Positions 1 to 8,883 are shown, counted from the first letter of the stretch. The stretch is 12,298 nt of DNA from Cephalothrix simula (GCA_035591015.1 JAXIUW010205842.1:6840-19137); one strand, 5' to 3'. Made by a program: numbers and translations. Notes: generated by a model not told the origin, from the letters alone.

Positions 1-294
1 TTTTGTTTGATTCTCGTTAAATGAGACATTGTGCGTCTCAAAAACTTCTTTAAAATCAATGAAATTCGTTTAGATATTCGTTTACATATACATGTATGAT
101 TCAATGGTATATCAGGTTTTCCCTTTGTGAATTGTGAGGCGGATTTTAAAATTGCAAGTCTCCCATTCTCCTGATTCACACTGACGACGTACTGGAAAAA
201 ACTCAAATTAGGCGATCGTCAATATTGTTTGTATTTCGCGTCATTTCGGACGTTCCGTTTATGCGAAAAACTAATTGTCTACATCCCGTTACAG
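1..294 (+). other. 3' part of a TCF/LEF gene intron
   Basis: This stretch is non-coding and AT-rich and ends in an acceptor-like pyrimidine-containing tract and CAG at 292-294, directly before the C-clamp exon. The next exon starts with two bases that complete a split codon, so the intron is phase 1. The HMG-box exon that should precede the C-clamp is not in this stretch and must lie upstream of the window. I see no repeat or RNA gene here. Confidence 0.7.
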
Positions 295-367
295 ATTGTA
301 CAAACCCTAAAAAATGCCGAGCCCGATTTGGTTTGGAGCAGCAAAATCAGTGGTGCAAACCGTGCAG
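295..367 (+). CDS. TCF/LEF transcription factor, internal exon carrying most of the C-clamp
   Basis: TCF/LEF proteins bind DNA through an HMG box, recruit beta-catenin and switch Wnt target genes in the nucleus. Many invertebrate TCFs and the vertebrate E-type isoforms add a C-clamp, a Cys-coordinated motif that contacts a GC-rich helper site. Read from 297, this exon gives [19 protein letters not shown] followed by CKPC, which matches the C-clamp almost residue for residue. Three of its four cysteines are here, at 315-317, 354-356 and 363-365. The usual Asp of GLDQQ is Glu. The exon is bounded by an acceptor CAG ending at 294 and a donor GTAGCG starting at 368. Its last two bases, AG, join the first base of the exon at 3878 to make an Arg codon (phase 2). 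It is too short (73 bases) to appear as an ordinary open reading frame. The HMG box and beta-catenin-binding N-terminus lie outside the window. The symbol follows the vertebrate name; an invertebrate would usually have one TCF (pangolin). Confidence 0.93.
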
Positions 368-736
368 GTAGCGTAAATTTAACTTTATAGCACTTAAAAA
401 TAGCACATATAGCGGCTGCTATATTTTTGCTTGAATAGCTATATACACACTCTGCTACAAAAAATGCTTCTGCTAAAATTTGAAAAAGTCGTGTAATTTA
501 GTTGGCTTCTTATCAAAATGATTATTATTAAGTTAAAATTATTTTCAACCAATCAGTATCTAAGTGTATCGTTTTAATCTGCTTTCATTTAAATGGTTCT
601 TAATTTCAGATTTGCTTAGATATTGTTATGCATGATTGCACAGGTCCATATAGCATCACCGCAAACATCCAAATAATATATTCCAAATTCAAATATTGAA
701 CTTTTATTGGAATTTTTTTAAAAGAATTTCTTTCTC

Positions 737-860
737 ATTTAATTTTTTATAGAAATTTAATTTTTTTTTATAAAAATTTAATTTTTTTTAATTTAATTTT
801 TTTTAAATAAAAATTTAACTTTTTTTAATGAAAATTTAATTTTTTTTCTAAAAATTTTGA
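737..860. repeat. T-tract/AATTTAA low-complexity repeat
   Basis: About six degenerate copies of a 15-25 base unit are present, each a run of 7-9 T followed by an A-rich piece and ATTTAA. It is simple A/T sequence inside the TCF intron. No function is visible. Confidence 0.75.
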
Positions 861-1440
861 TGCTTATGGATTTTTAAAATGTTGTTTCGGTGATTATCGC
901 ATCTGTTGTAAATTGTAAAACCAAAATTGTATCTTAACCATGCTTCATTTTACAGATTCCAAGAACCCTTTTCCATATCTGCATTTATAGTTTCTTAGTG
1001 TTTGCTTTTAGCTCCTTTTTTGAAGGAAAAGCTTAGTAGTTTTAATTTTATTTCATTTTATTAGCATTAAATGTTAAAGCTATGTAGCTAGAAAACAAAT
1101 ATATTCGTGTGCTGAGCGGTTGGTTCATAATTTATTCAAAAGGGGACTCACTACCTGATAATAAAAAAAATTGAAATAGCTTTTCCTTCAAAATTTCAAA
1201 TCTGTCGTTTACCCTCGCATTCTTTATTGCATCTTCCTTAGCTTATTTATCCAAGGGCCTGTTGCAGAAAAGATATAATCAAACGATGCTAGAAAGAGAT
1301 CGACAAGTGCATGTTGTTATTTCGTTGTTTAAAAGTTGTTCATTAAGTTAACAACCGTCATGTTTTTGTCATTCGTCTGTGATGGGAAATTCACGTTGTG
1401 CACTTACACGGTTTATTTGTGCTCGGTCACTTTATTTGAA

Positions 1441-1550
1441 TCACGTGTTGCCACGTCGACATCGACGTCACGTGACGCAACATAAGTTACGTCACATATG
1501 TTTATTCGTTGATACAGCACACTTTTAGAGCCGCCTGCGCATGCGTACAG
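1441..1550. promoter_or_regulatory. Candidate intronic regulatory cluster (E-boxes, CRE-like, NRF1-like)
   Basis: This short stretch is clearly richer in CpG than its surroundings. It contains TCACGTG at 1441-1447, the perfect palindrome TCACGTGA at 1468-1475 overlapping GACGTCA, TTACGTCAC at 1487-1494, and a near-palindrome around TGCGCATGCG close to 1537-1546. These match the sequences bound by bHLH-zip factors (USF/MITF/TFE class), CREB/ATF and NRF1. Their clustering in an AT-rich intron suggests an enhancer or an alternative promoter. That is inference from motifs only. Confidence 0.35.
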
Positions 1551-2357
1551 GCGACTTGAAAGAGAATCCTTTTCTGCCATGGCCTATTCTCTACATTTCA
1601 GATCTTATGTGCATGAAAACTCGAGTGAAAATAGCACAAATATGGTTGATCACGAGGGTAGAATAACAACAGCTGATCTCTGATTGATTATACAGGTAGT
1701 GGGGACCAAATTTAGCAGCATGCTCCTCGCCTAAGGCACACATATATCTATATATCAATGTCGATGGTTATGTTCAACAGTGCAGCATGATTATACGTCG
1801 CTGGTTATTTTATATATTATGTATTGCACACACGTCACATGCCATTGCACTTCCGGTTTTCTCGTAATAACGGGTTTACTCGGCCCCGCTCCCCTCCAAA
1901 AAGCGCAGCGTTTATAATTTGGCGCGCTTTCCGTGGCTTTATTGATGGTATATTTATGTTGTTTTCAGATTCTGTCAATGTGTTGTCTGTCAAGTCAGTT
2001 GCGGTGTGTTGTGTGTGGTGTACAGTGTATACCTTCACATAAAGGTTATTTTCTAAATACCTCACTGGTTTTACGGAGGTCAATTTAAGTCAACTCAATT
2101 TTTGTTCCACCAGGGTTTTTTATAAAGCCGCGTAAAATGCTTCTGATTCGGCTGTATCTTGTTGGACATACAACATGTAGATTGTGTTAAAATAGGCCCC
2201 TTTAGTTGTGATTGTGTGAATATTGTGGCTGAACTCACACACCCAATATTGTAGCAATGCACAAAATATAAACATACAAAAATATCGTAAAACTTATTGT
2301 GTTCTATCGTAATCGTTCTTTGTTGTCCAGTGTATATATTATATATATTCGTTTTCA

Positions 2358-2386
2358 AGCATGAGGTTAACGTCAAACCTCGCATG
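2358..2386. repeat. Small inverted repeat
   Basis: GCATGAGGTT is followed after a short loop by AACCTCGCATG, forming a stem with one bulged base. It lies in the TCF intron. It may be chance or repeat debris. Confidence 0.4.
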
Positions 2387-3087
2387 TAAAGCCGGCTAAA
2401 ACCTCAATTTATTCCCGGCATGTGCGCACATTTAGCGCTTTATTTACATAAACACACAACAAAATATTTATATCTCGTTGCAAAAGCATGAAAATTTAGT
2501 TCCCTCAGTTATTTTTATTAAGTTGCTCATTAAAAAATTAAGCAATTAATTTTCACCCTGAAAATTGAAATTCATTAACTTTTAACTGAAAAGACGAAAA
2601 ATTTCAAGTGTTGGGGTTAAATGAATCATTCCTTTTGAAGATTGAAATATTTTTGCCGCTTTGCTTTGGATTTTCTCATAATCTTTTCATCCCAAAAGAG
2701 GTGGGAATTTGATGTGATCTATCCCCTGGCTATATTAAAGTTACACGGACCCCCTGTTTTAGATCCATTGATGTATCCAATATAATATGCCGTGCCTCGG
2801 GTTAATCGGGGTCAAAAGGAATGGGCCCCTGTCATCAGAGTAATAATCTAGGCGGGTCTTTTTTGAATAAAATCAAAGTTCCTCTGGCTAAGAACACATG
2901 GCGATTATGATATGAGTCGACAGGAAGGTCTAGCTTTTATCGTTAAAAATGAGACTATATTACAATCTGATTCTTCAAGCAAAACAATAATAGTACATAA
3001 TTGTTTTGTTCTTCTACAAGTTAAAATTTGTTTAAGTAGAACCTCTCTGTTAATATAACAACCGTATTTGTTAGCCAGTTAATATTT

Positions 3088-3206
3088 TAAAAAATGGCAC
3101 TAAAATCTTTTTTAAAAATGGGACTCAAAATTTAAAAAAAAGTGGCAATCAAAATTGAAAAAAGTGGCACTCAAAATTGAAAACATAAGTGGCACTAAAT
3201 TTTTAA
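3088..3206. repeat. Minisatellite of an A-rich GTGGCACTCAAAATTG unit
   Basis: Five degenerate copies of a unit centred on GTGGCACTCAAAATTG are spaced about 24-36 bases apart and separated by A runs. The array sits in the TCF intron. No coding potential is seen. Confidence 0.75.
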
Positions 3207-3877
3207 TGGTCCTTGACTTAGTTGTGTAGAGCACCAGCCTCATTTTAGATTGGAAAGATAAATCACGGCTATGATTATAGGCTTATTATTATCTGTTTCA
3301 TTGACACGAATGGTTTGGTATGTGTGTCGTTGCGTCATGACACGACTGGCAGTATTCTAAAATACGTCAAATATACGAGTTGACAAGTTCAACGTTGTGG
3401 TTCTACTAACGAAAATACGTTATTATTTCTACTGTCATTATGATAAGATTTGTGCATATTTCGTATGAGTATCTAAAAATAGTCATTATTTTATTTTTTT
3501 TTTGCCTTTAGGGCAAATAATAGTTTTGTCTAATGATGTCCTTAAGCTGTTTAAAATTAGCTCTTTTAATTTGACTACAGTAGTCAGTAATTGCTTAGAA
3601 ATATCTAGTTCTACGAACTTATAGTTAAAAGTAGCAATTTATATAGATGGTCTAAGTCGATTCTGAAAAGCTGTCTTTCAAGTAACAAAAAGGTCTTTTC
3701 AGTGAACAGTGTATTAAAAATCGACCTGGGCCAAGTTTTTTTTTATTAAAAACTTATATTTTTTATTACAGATTTCAAATTCACCGGAAAATTGTTTTCC
3801 CCATTTCTTTTGCTTCCACACTCGAGTACTTTATGTTTAAATTGTTTGCTATAATTATATATCATTTTATCTTTCAG

Positions 3878-4169
3878 GCGGAAGAAAAAATGTATTCGTT
3901 TTCTTACGGATGATGACACAGTCAGCGACGATGAAGCTAATGATAGTGCCAATTCCTCGTGTAATCCTTCCAATGAAACTAGTGTGGCGCACGCGGATTC
4001 GACCAATCCGGAGTCGAGTAGTCCGATGACGTCACCGGGCGGTGATTCCCAGGACTCTGATAGTGTTGACTTTTCGCCTGTAAAATTAGATCCAGATTCC
4101 ACTCTAGCGTCCGATATGATGCCGTCGTCGTCTTGCGGACCGATTTTGCCGATAGGAGAAAAGTCTTAG
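3878..4169 (+). CDS. TCF/LEF transcription factor, terminal coding exon: end of C-clamp plus acidic Ser/Asp-rich tail
   Basis: This is the C-terminal 96 codons of the TCF/LEF gene plus a TAG stop at 4167-4169. It follows an excellent acceptor (CTTTCAG ending at 3877). The first base completes the split Arg codon. The frame then reads RKKKCIRFLTDDDTVSDDE, supplying the basic run and the fourth C-clamp cysteine (3891-3893). After residue 8 of the exon the protein becomes low-complexity, rich in Ser, Asp, Asn and Pro, with several SP/TP dipeptides and acidic stretches that could be CK2-type phosphorylation sites. I see no PLSLT- or PxDLS-like CtBP-binding motif of the kind known in vertebrate E-tails. 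The ATG at 4050 and the ones near the end are internal methionines, not starts. The exon is noticeably less AT-rich than the flanking DNA, as expected for coding sequence. Identity rests on the C-clamp; the tail itself is not conserved enough to recognise. Confidence 0.92.
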
Positions 4170-4396
4170 CCAAATTTAAAATTTGTACATTTTTTGTTTC
4201 AAATCATTTTTAGATAACCGGACATACTGGGTGCACAAGCTCAAATCTAGGCACTCGAAATTGTCAAAAAATTATATAATATGTGCCATATTTTTATGCC
4301 TTAAGCACATAGGATGTATTGAGGGTCTAGATTTGAATCTGTTATTTTTATTTGTTGCCGGCAAGCAGGGTAAAATACGCCATTATTGTGTGTGTG

Positions 4397-4423
4397 TGTA
4401 TATATACATAAAATTTGTATATA
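4397..4423 (+). promoter_or_regulatory. Two Pumilio-type response elements in the TCF 3' UTR
   Basis: TGTATATA occurs at 4397-4404 and again at 4416-4423, matching the PUF-protein consensus UGUANAUA on the sense strand about 230 bases after the stop codon. The first copy is formed by the junction of a TG and a TA microsatellite, so it may be accidental. Confidence 0.3.
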
Positions 4424-4594
4424 ATTATATTGTAAGGATATATTTCGAGGAGGCGGTGCCAATGTATCTTGAGAAATTTTTATTTTATTTGGCAAATCTG
4501 ACCTTTTTTTAATTAATCAATCAAGTTCAAACTAAATAGCATTTTTCTTTTTCTAGAGAGAACACAGATTATATTTCCAATGTAGATTGTTGTC

Positions 4595-4662
4595 TACTAA
4601 GTTATGACGTCATTAAAATGACGTCGTATACTAAGTTATGACGTCATTATAATGACGTCATA
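4595..4662. repeat. 34-bp tandem duplication of a palindrome with TGACGTCA sites
   Basis: Two adjacent 34-bp copies begin at 4595 and 4629, each starting TACTAAGTTATGACGTCATT. Each copy contains an inverted pair of ATGACGTCAT arms. In the second copy the palindrome is perfect over 24 bp (4638-4661), while the first has lost one CpG-side base (TGACGTCG). TGACGTCA is the full CREB/ATF site, so four sites or near-sites lie within 68 bp. In RNA the same sequence would form two tandem hairpins in the TCF 3' UTR. Confidence 0.85.
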
Positions 4663-6991
4663 TACCTTTGTTGTTTTCTTTGTTTTAATTCATATGTGCT
4701 ATTGAATTCATGCAAATTTTATTAGATTATTTTTAGTTAAATGTGCTACTTATAATGTATACGGTTGATTTACTTTGAAATCTGCTATTTAATTTCTATG
4801 ATTTTTGCCATTTCTAAAAGGACATTTATTGCCAGATATTCATATTCTAGTTTTAAATAGACATTTATTTTTTGACGCCGTAAATGTTGATTTTATGACG
4901 TCACAATCCAGTTATTTACTGGGGTTTAAAATTGTAATATTCTTAGTAAATTTTTAAAAAACAAACATGGCTGCCATGATTTAGAGTTTAATTGCCGCTC
5001 ATCGCCGCTCCATTTTTCGGTCGTCTGTTAAAATTTTAGTTCCTTATAAATGAATGACATGACAGATTATATTATTATGATTTTATCTTTTATTTTTAAA
5101 ATAATAATGAGATTATTTTTATGACTATAGTACAGAGTATAAATTAGTACTCAATTAATCTATATTTGGAATTAATGAGATGCGCGTGCCCACTTGTACA
5201 CATGACGCCAGTTCACTTGCCCATTTCATAAAACCCTTTTTAGTTTATAGATTTATAAAAAGCTTTCGATGTTTGGCATCATCTAATATCCTTGTATTGT
5301 TTGGATGGTCGAGCCTTTTCTACTATTAATCCCATTTTCCATGACTTTAAACTTGGGACCAGCTACAAATTACTTGTTTATCTAGTCATTATATGTGTAA
5401 ATTACCGTAGGCTCGCCATGCATACAATTTACGTATGACCGGGCTATCGCTATGCCACAGGATGGTCGGTCATTTACGGTTGTATGGTGCTATATAATAG
5501 GCTCTTATGTTTTTGTTTCGTTTGGGTGGAGGTTTAACCTCTAATTATAATTGACAATCAACCTTTGCTCAGAATAATTTCTTTCATAAGTATAATTCTT
5601 GCATTTTTTCCAGATGGGTAGGCTTCAAATAGGAACCCCCCTCCGTTCAAATTATTGCGACTTATGGTTGAAGTTTCGTGGTTTTTGGATTTTACAGAAT
5701 ATTTTTTGATTGATTGATATTCACTGTTTTAACTCTGAAATTTTTTGTATGCTTCCGTTTTTTTATCAAATTGATTTACGAGCTAATCAATTTTTATTTT
5801 ATTTTCTGAAGTCCTTGACCAGGCTGGATTCCCGCAGTATTTTGTGTTCCCAAACACCCTTGATGCGGGACTTTGAAAGCAAAAATTTTCAGATGTGGTT
5901 GCTCGGGCCATACCAAAAATGCGGTGAACTCGCGCGGTAGCCCAGACTTACTTTCCACCCTGGGTCTCTTATAATTTTAATTTAGGGCTACAATCTTAGA
6001 GGAGTGTGACGAAAGATTTTTTTGTATGAACTAAAACCATTGAAACGTAGCCAGTGATTTAGAAATTTTAGTCTAATATGTCAGAATATTATCAATGTAT
6101 TTGTTTTTAAAAATCCGGAAATACTTACGTTCAGGTTTCTTCCAACTGATGTAATAGGGTAATAAGTCGTAATTTTTGAACGCCTCTTTCCTGCATCTAT
6201 ATGTTTCTATTACAGTATTCTTTCCGCCCCAATAAAGCATTTTAGACAAATTTAATCGACATACGTAAAACGCATGTAAAAAAAAAAAAACCATGACCAT
6301 GCGTAAAAAGTAATCAATTTAGTATTAGATTAACCATGACGTGGTACAATAATCATTTTAATGGCTTATATGATTTACAGGGTTTTAATGACAATCAATT
6401 TTAAACAAAAATAAAATTACTGAAGAAATGGGCTTCAAGCTTTTAAAGGTTTATATATGTAGTGAATTTCAACGAGCTATGCTCAATGTCACAATATAAT
6501 CACGGTAAACACTGTTTTTGATGAATGTCCAGTACATTTTAATGATGAAATTATTATATGTTTTAAACGGATTAATTAATGCCCTAATCTATGAGATTAT
6601 CTCTTTGCCTATTTATGTCGCTTTAATGAGGGCTGACTTGGATATATGTAATAATGTTGTTAATTTGCAGTTTTTATATGGTCTGTTATCAAAACCCTGT
6701 CCGTTTCTTGACTGGTTACCGGCCGTTTTTAATTATTTTTAAATTGATTTATAAAATTTATTTTAATTTTATATTTTACTATTAATGATTTTAACCATAA
6801 CTTATTGCTCCCTAATTGACTCGAATCTTTTAATCAATATTAAACATGACATTAAATGTAGGAACGAATTAATTTTGATAAAATGATTTTCTATTGATTT
6901 GAATATGATTATGATTGATTTAATTAAATAATTTTTAATTTTTGAATGACGTCAGTTTTCATGACATCATAGATTTAAACCTTGACAAAGC

Positions 6992-7006
6992 AATAAAACT
7001 AATAAA
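6992..7006 (+). terminator. Candidate TCF polyadenylation signals (paired AATAAA)
   Basis: AATAAA occurs at 6992-6997 and 7001-7006, followed within 20-60 bases by T- and GT-rich sequence as expected at a cleavage site. It is the best-looking polyadenylation context downstream of the TCF stop, but would imply a 2.8 kb 3' UTR. AATAAA at 6231 is the alternative. Confidence 0.3.
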
Positions 7007-7030
7007 TGGGCAGGGTAAATTGAGTTTTAT

Positions 7031-7705
7031 AAGGCATATTGTTTTAATTTGTATTTGGTTAAATGTTAATTAAGATGTTTGATAAAGGTCTTAGTCCTTA
7101 AAACCTTGACCTACACGAAGTTTGATTTGACCTTTGTTTGTGACACTATAATTTATCTGCTGTTTGTCTTGACCTTGACCTCTTATTATGAGATTATTTT
7201 GAATGTCAGGCTCGCCAGCATTCCAAATGACCTTAGTTTTTGATGTTTTGGCACTGTAATTTCAAATTGTATTCACAGCATTGCTTTAATTGTTTTTAAT
7301 GGTTAAATGATTACGAATGGTTATCAACCGTTTGGTAATTTCAACGCATCTGAAGTATTCACATTTAATTTTTTAATAGAAAATATCAAAATTTCACTTA
7401 CATATTATCAAATTAAATAATTAGCCATTTTAATATCTTTTTAGGCTTTTTTCCTAATGAATTATGAAGTATTATTTATTATTGTGATAAAACCTAAAAG
7501 AGATTACAATTCACATTTAAAATGCCCGCTAATTAGAAAAAAAGACCATTCAAAAATTTATGTAATTCTAATTGGCGCGCATTTTGCCACGGCGGGCCGT
7601 CGTCGTTCAACAGACCTAAATAGTATTATAAAAAGCGGTTTAGATATACTGTTTCGCAATCATTTAATCTAAAAGGATTTTTATTTTTGAGATTATTTTA
7701 ATTGA
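7031..7705. other. AT-rich intergenic DNA, no gene seen
   Basis: The stretch contains several CCTTGACCT-like words near 7100-7180, loosely reminiscent of nuclear-receptor half sites (TGACCT). It also has a short GC-rich island near 7574-7608 in otherwise AT-rich sequence. A 71-codon open frame at 7457-7672 has no recognisable features and is best taken as chance. Confidence 0.5.
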
Positions 7706-7842
7706 TTTTAAATGAATGATATCGAGATTTTTTCAAAATTTTAAATGAATGATATAGAGATTTTTTTTCAAAATTTTTAATTAATGATATCAAGATTTTT
7801 TTCAAAATTTTTAATTAATGATATCGTGATTTTTTCAAAATT
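7706..7842. repeat. Minisatellite, four copies of a ~36-bp AT-rich unit
   Basis: Four tandem copies are present, each with AATGATAT followed by an A/G-rich base or two, GATTTTTTTC and AAAATTTT. Unit length is about 34-37 bp. The last copies replace TAAATGAATG with TAATTAATG. The array ends just before the hAT-like element. Confidence 0.85.
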
Positions 7843-7952
7843 CCAATTTAGTATCAAAACCGCATACTTTAGTATGAACCAAATAGCCCGGGGGTGGCTC
7901 AGATTAAGAAGGGTTGTGGTGATCCGCTGATAAAGTAATGGTTGTACTTGGG

Positions 7953-8079
7953 ATTAAGGATGTTCTAGAGTCACCATCGCTGGCGAAAATATTCGCCTGC
8001 GATATAATGTATTGAATAAACGGTTCCTGCGCTCTCATATCTGATTGCTGGCGAATATTTACGCTAGAACAGCCTTAAT
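7953..8079. mobile_element. TTAA-flanked MITE-like element nested in the hAT-like element
   Basis: The ends ATTAAGGATGTTCTAG (7953-7968) and CTAGAACAGCCTTAAT (8064-8079) are inverted repeats with one mismatch in 16. A second inverted pair lies just inside: TGGCGAAAATATTCGCCTGC at 7981-8000 against GCTGGCGAATATTTACGCTA at 8047-8066. TTAA at both edges resembles the target duplication of piggyBac-type (also Kolobok-type) elements. The element is about 127 bp with no coding content. Confidence 0.6.
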
Positions 8080-8086
8080 AAAAAAA

Positions 8087-8185
8087 TATGACCCATTTTG
8101 ACTAATTAAGTGACCCATAAAAATATGACCCATTTTGACTAATTAAGTGACCCATAAAAATATGACCCATTCTGACTAATTAAGT
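8087..8185. repeat. 37-bp minisatellite, nearly three copies
   Basis: Copies begin at 8087, 8124 and 8161, each starting TATGACCCATTTTGACTAAT and continuing with TAAGTGACCCATAAAAA. The first two copies are identical and the third differs by one base before it stops. The near-perfect identity suggests recent expansion. It lies within the hAT-like element. Confidence 0.92.
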
Positions 8186-8598
8186 TAGATTTAATGAAAT
8201 ATTCTACCATTCCCATTCTACCATAATGTTACCTACATAAAACTAGTTAAAGCCAAAAAATATACTTTTACTGACTTTTTGGTCAGTGATTTGATAAAAA
8301 CTACCCAATTTCACCGGATCATCCTGTCCCGGTTTTGTACTAAGTCATCCCCCGGGCCAAATAGGCCATTTAAAAATAATTTTACCTTACTCATTCACAG
8401 AACTAATTTGAATAAATTTTTTCAGTTAGTCATAAGACATTTTTGTGTGTTCGATATAAAATCTTATTTCACTCTTCAATTCATGCATGATAGTATCATT
8501 TTTCGTTCTGCTTCATTGCATTATAATTTGCGTCAGAATGTTTTGTATCATCAGTTCAAATCCCATCAAAAAATTTTGAACAACAACGAAGTTATGAA

Positions 8599-8644
8599 TT
8601 TTTTAATAAAAGAAGTCGATGTTTTTTAATAAAAGAAGTCGAGG
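8599..8644. repeat. 23-bp perfect or near-perfect tandem duplication
   Basis: TTTTTTAATAAAAGAAGTCG plus three bases occurs twice in a row, at 8599 and 8622. The copies differ only near their last bases (ATG versus AGG). This is a recent slippage-type duplication. Confidence 0.85.
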
Positions 8645-8883
8645 TTTTAAGTCGGCACATTTGAGCCTATTTCCGTTATAAAATGAACGTCCGTTCAAAA
8701 ATAACATTTAAGAAGGTTTATCTATTCAAAAAACAAGATAAGCAAATTAAAGAGGAGAAGAAAACAAGAAATACAATGTCAATTTATGCTTCGAAAATTT
8801 TTTATTTTATCGAATTTTGAAAAAAAATTGTGCCTATGGTTTATAATGGGATTCCTATGTGCAAATTTGAAACTTCAGTTTAA

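Larger units (their letters stand above)
368..3877 (+). other. 3.5 kb phase 2 intron splitting the TCF C-clamp
   Basis: The intron starts with GTAGCG, a weak but valid donor, and ends in a T-rich tract followed by CTTTCAG at 3871-3877, a strong acceptor. No open frame inside it resembles a known protein. It holds an A/T-tract repeat near 737-860, a CpG-containing cluster of E-box, CRE-like and NRF1-like motifs near 1440-1550, a small hairpin near 2358-2386, and a minisatellite near 3088-3206. Positions 2680-2900 are somewhat less AT-rich and look like old repeat sequence, but I cannot assign them. The rest shows nothing I can name. Confidence 0.88.
4170..7030 (+). other. Probable TCF 3' UTR and downstream intergenic DNA
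   Basis: No further coding exon follows the TCF stop. The sequence is AT-rich and carries a TG/TA microsatellite near 4386-4410, two Pumilio-type octamers, a duplicated palindrome at 4595-4662, another TGACGTCA near 4895 and one near 6949. I found no canonical AATAAA close to the stop. There is an ATTAAA at 4612, inside the palindromic repeat. The first AATAAA is at 6231-6236, and a close pair lies at 6992-7006. The transcript end is therefore unresolved: the 3' UTR could be about 0.5, 2.1 or 2.8 kb. An imperfect inverted repeat lies near 5416-5487. Short open frames here have no recognisable content. Confidence 0.5.
7879..8364. mobile_element. Non-autonomous hAT-like DNA transposon with 8-bp target duplication
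   Basis: An exact 8-bp direct repeat, CCAAATAG, lies at 7879-7886 and 8357-8364. Immediately inside it are inverted termini: the left end starts CCCGGGGGTGGCTCAG at 7887 and the right end, read on the minus strand from 8356, starts CCCGGGGGATGACTTAG. The similarity continues inward about 45 bp to matching GATCCG(C/G)TGA blocks near 7921-7930 and 8311-8320. The 470-bp interior has no transposase. An 8-bp target duplication with 5' ends rich in G is typical of hAT elements, although P and Merlin also make 8-bp duplications. Inside lie a TTAA-flanked element (7953-8079) and a 37-bp minisatellite (8087-8185), so the body is composite. The boundaries are strongly supported; the superfamily is inferred. 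Confidence 0.75.

Noticed and set aside
3746-4102. 118-codon minus-strand open frame
   Set aside because: It is the antisense shadow of the TCF terminal exon; the plus strand has the C-clamp and matching splice sites.
4183-4512. 109-codon plus-strand open frame after the TCF stop
   Set aside because: It is low-complexity, crosses a TG/TA microsatellite, and shows no family resemblance. It is treated as 3' UTR.
5710-5940. 76-codon plus-strand open frame
   Set aside because: No start context, domain or splice support; it has typical chance composition.
6073-6300. 75-codon minus-strand open frame containing a GTAAGT donor-like site near 6120-6128
   Set aside because: It could be an exon because of the good donor and an upstream AG, but the translation matches no family I know, it spans a poly-A/T tract, and no partner exon is visible. 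Chance is the simpler reading in AT-rich DNA.
7706-8185. CRISPR array
   Set aside because: The repeats are directly adjacent minisatellite units with no unique spacers, in a eukaryotic setting.
8279-8629. 116-codon plus-strand open frame
   Set aside because: It begins at a non-ATG codon inside the transposon's right end, runs out across the target duplication, and has no recognisable domain.
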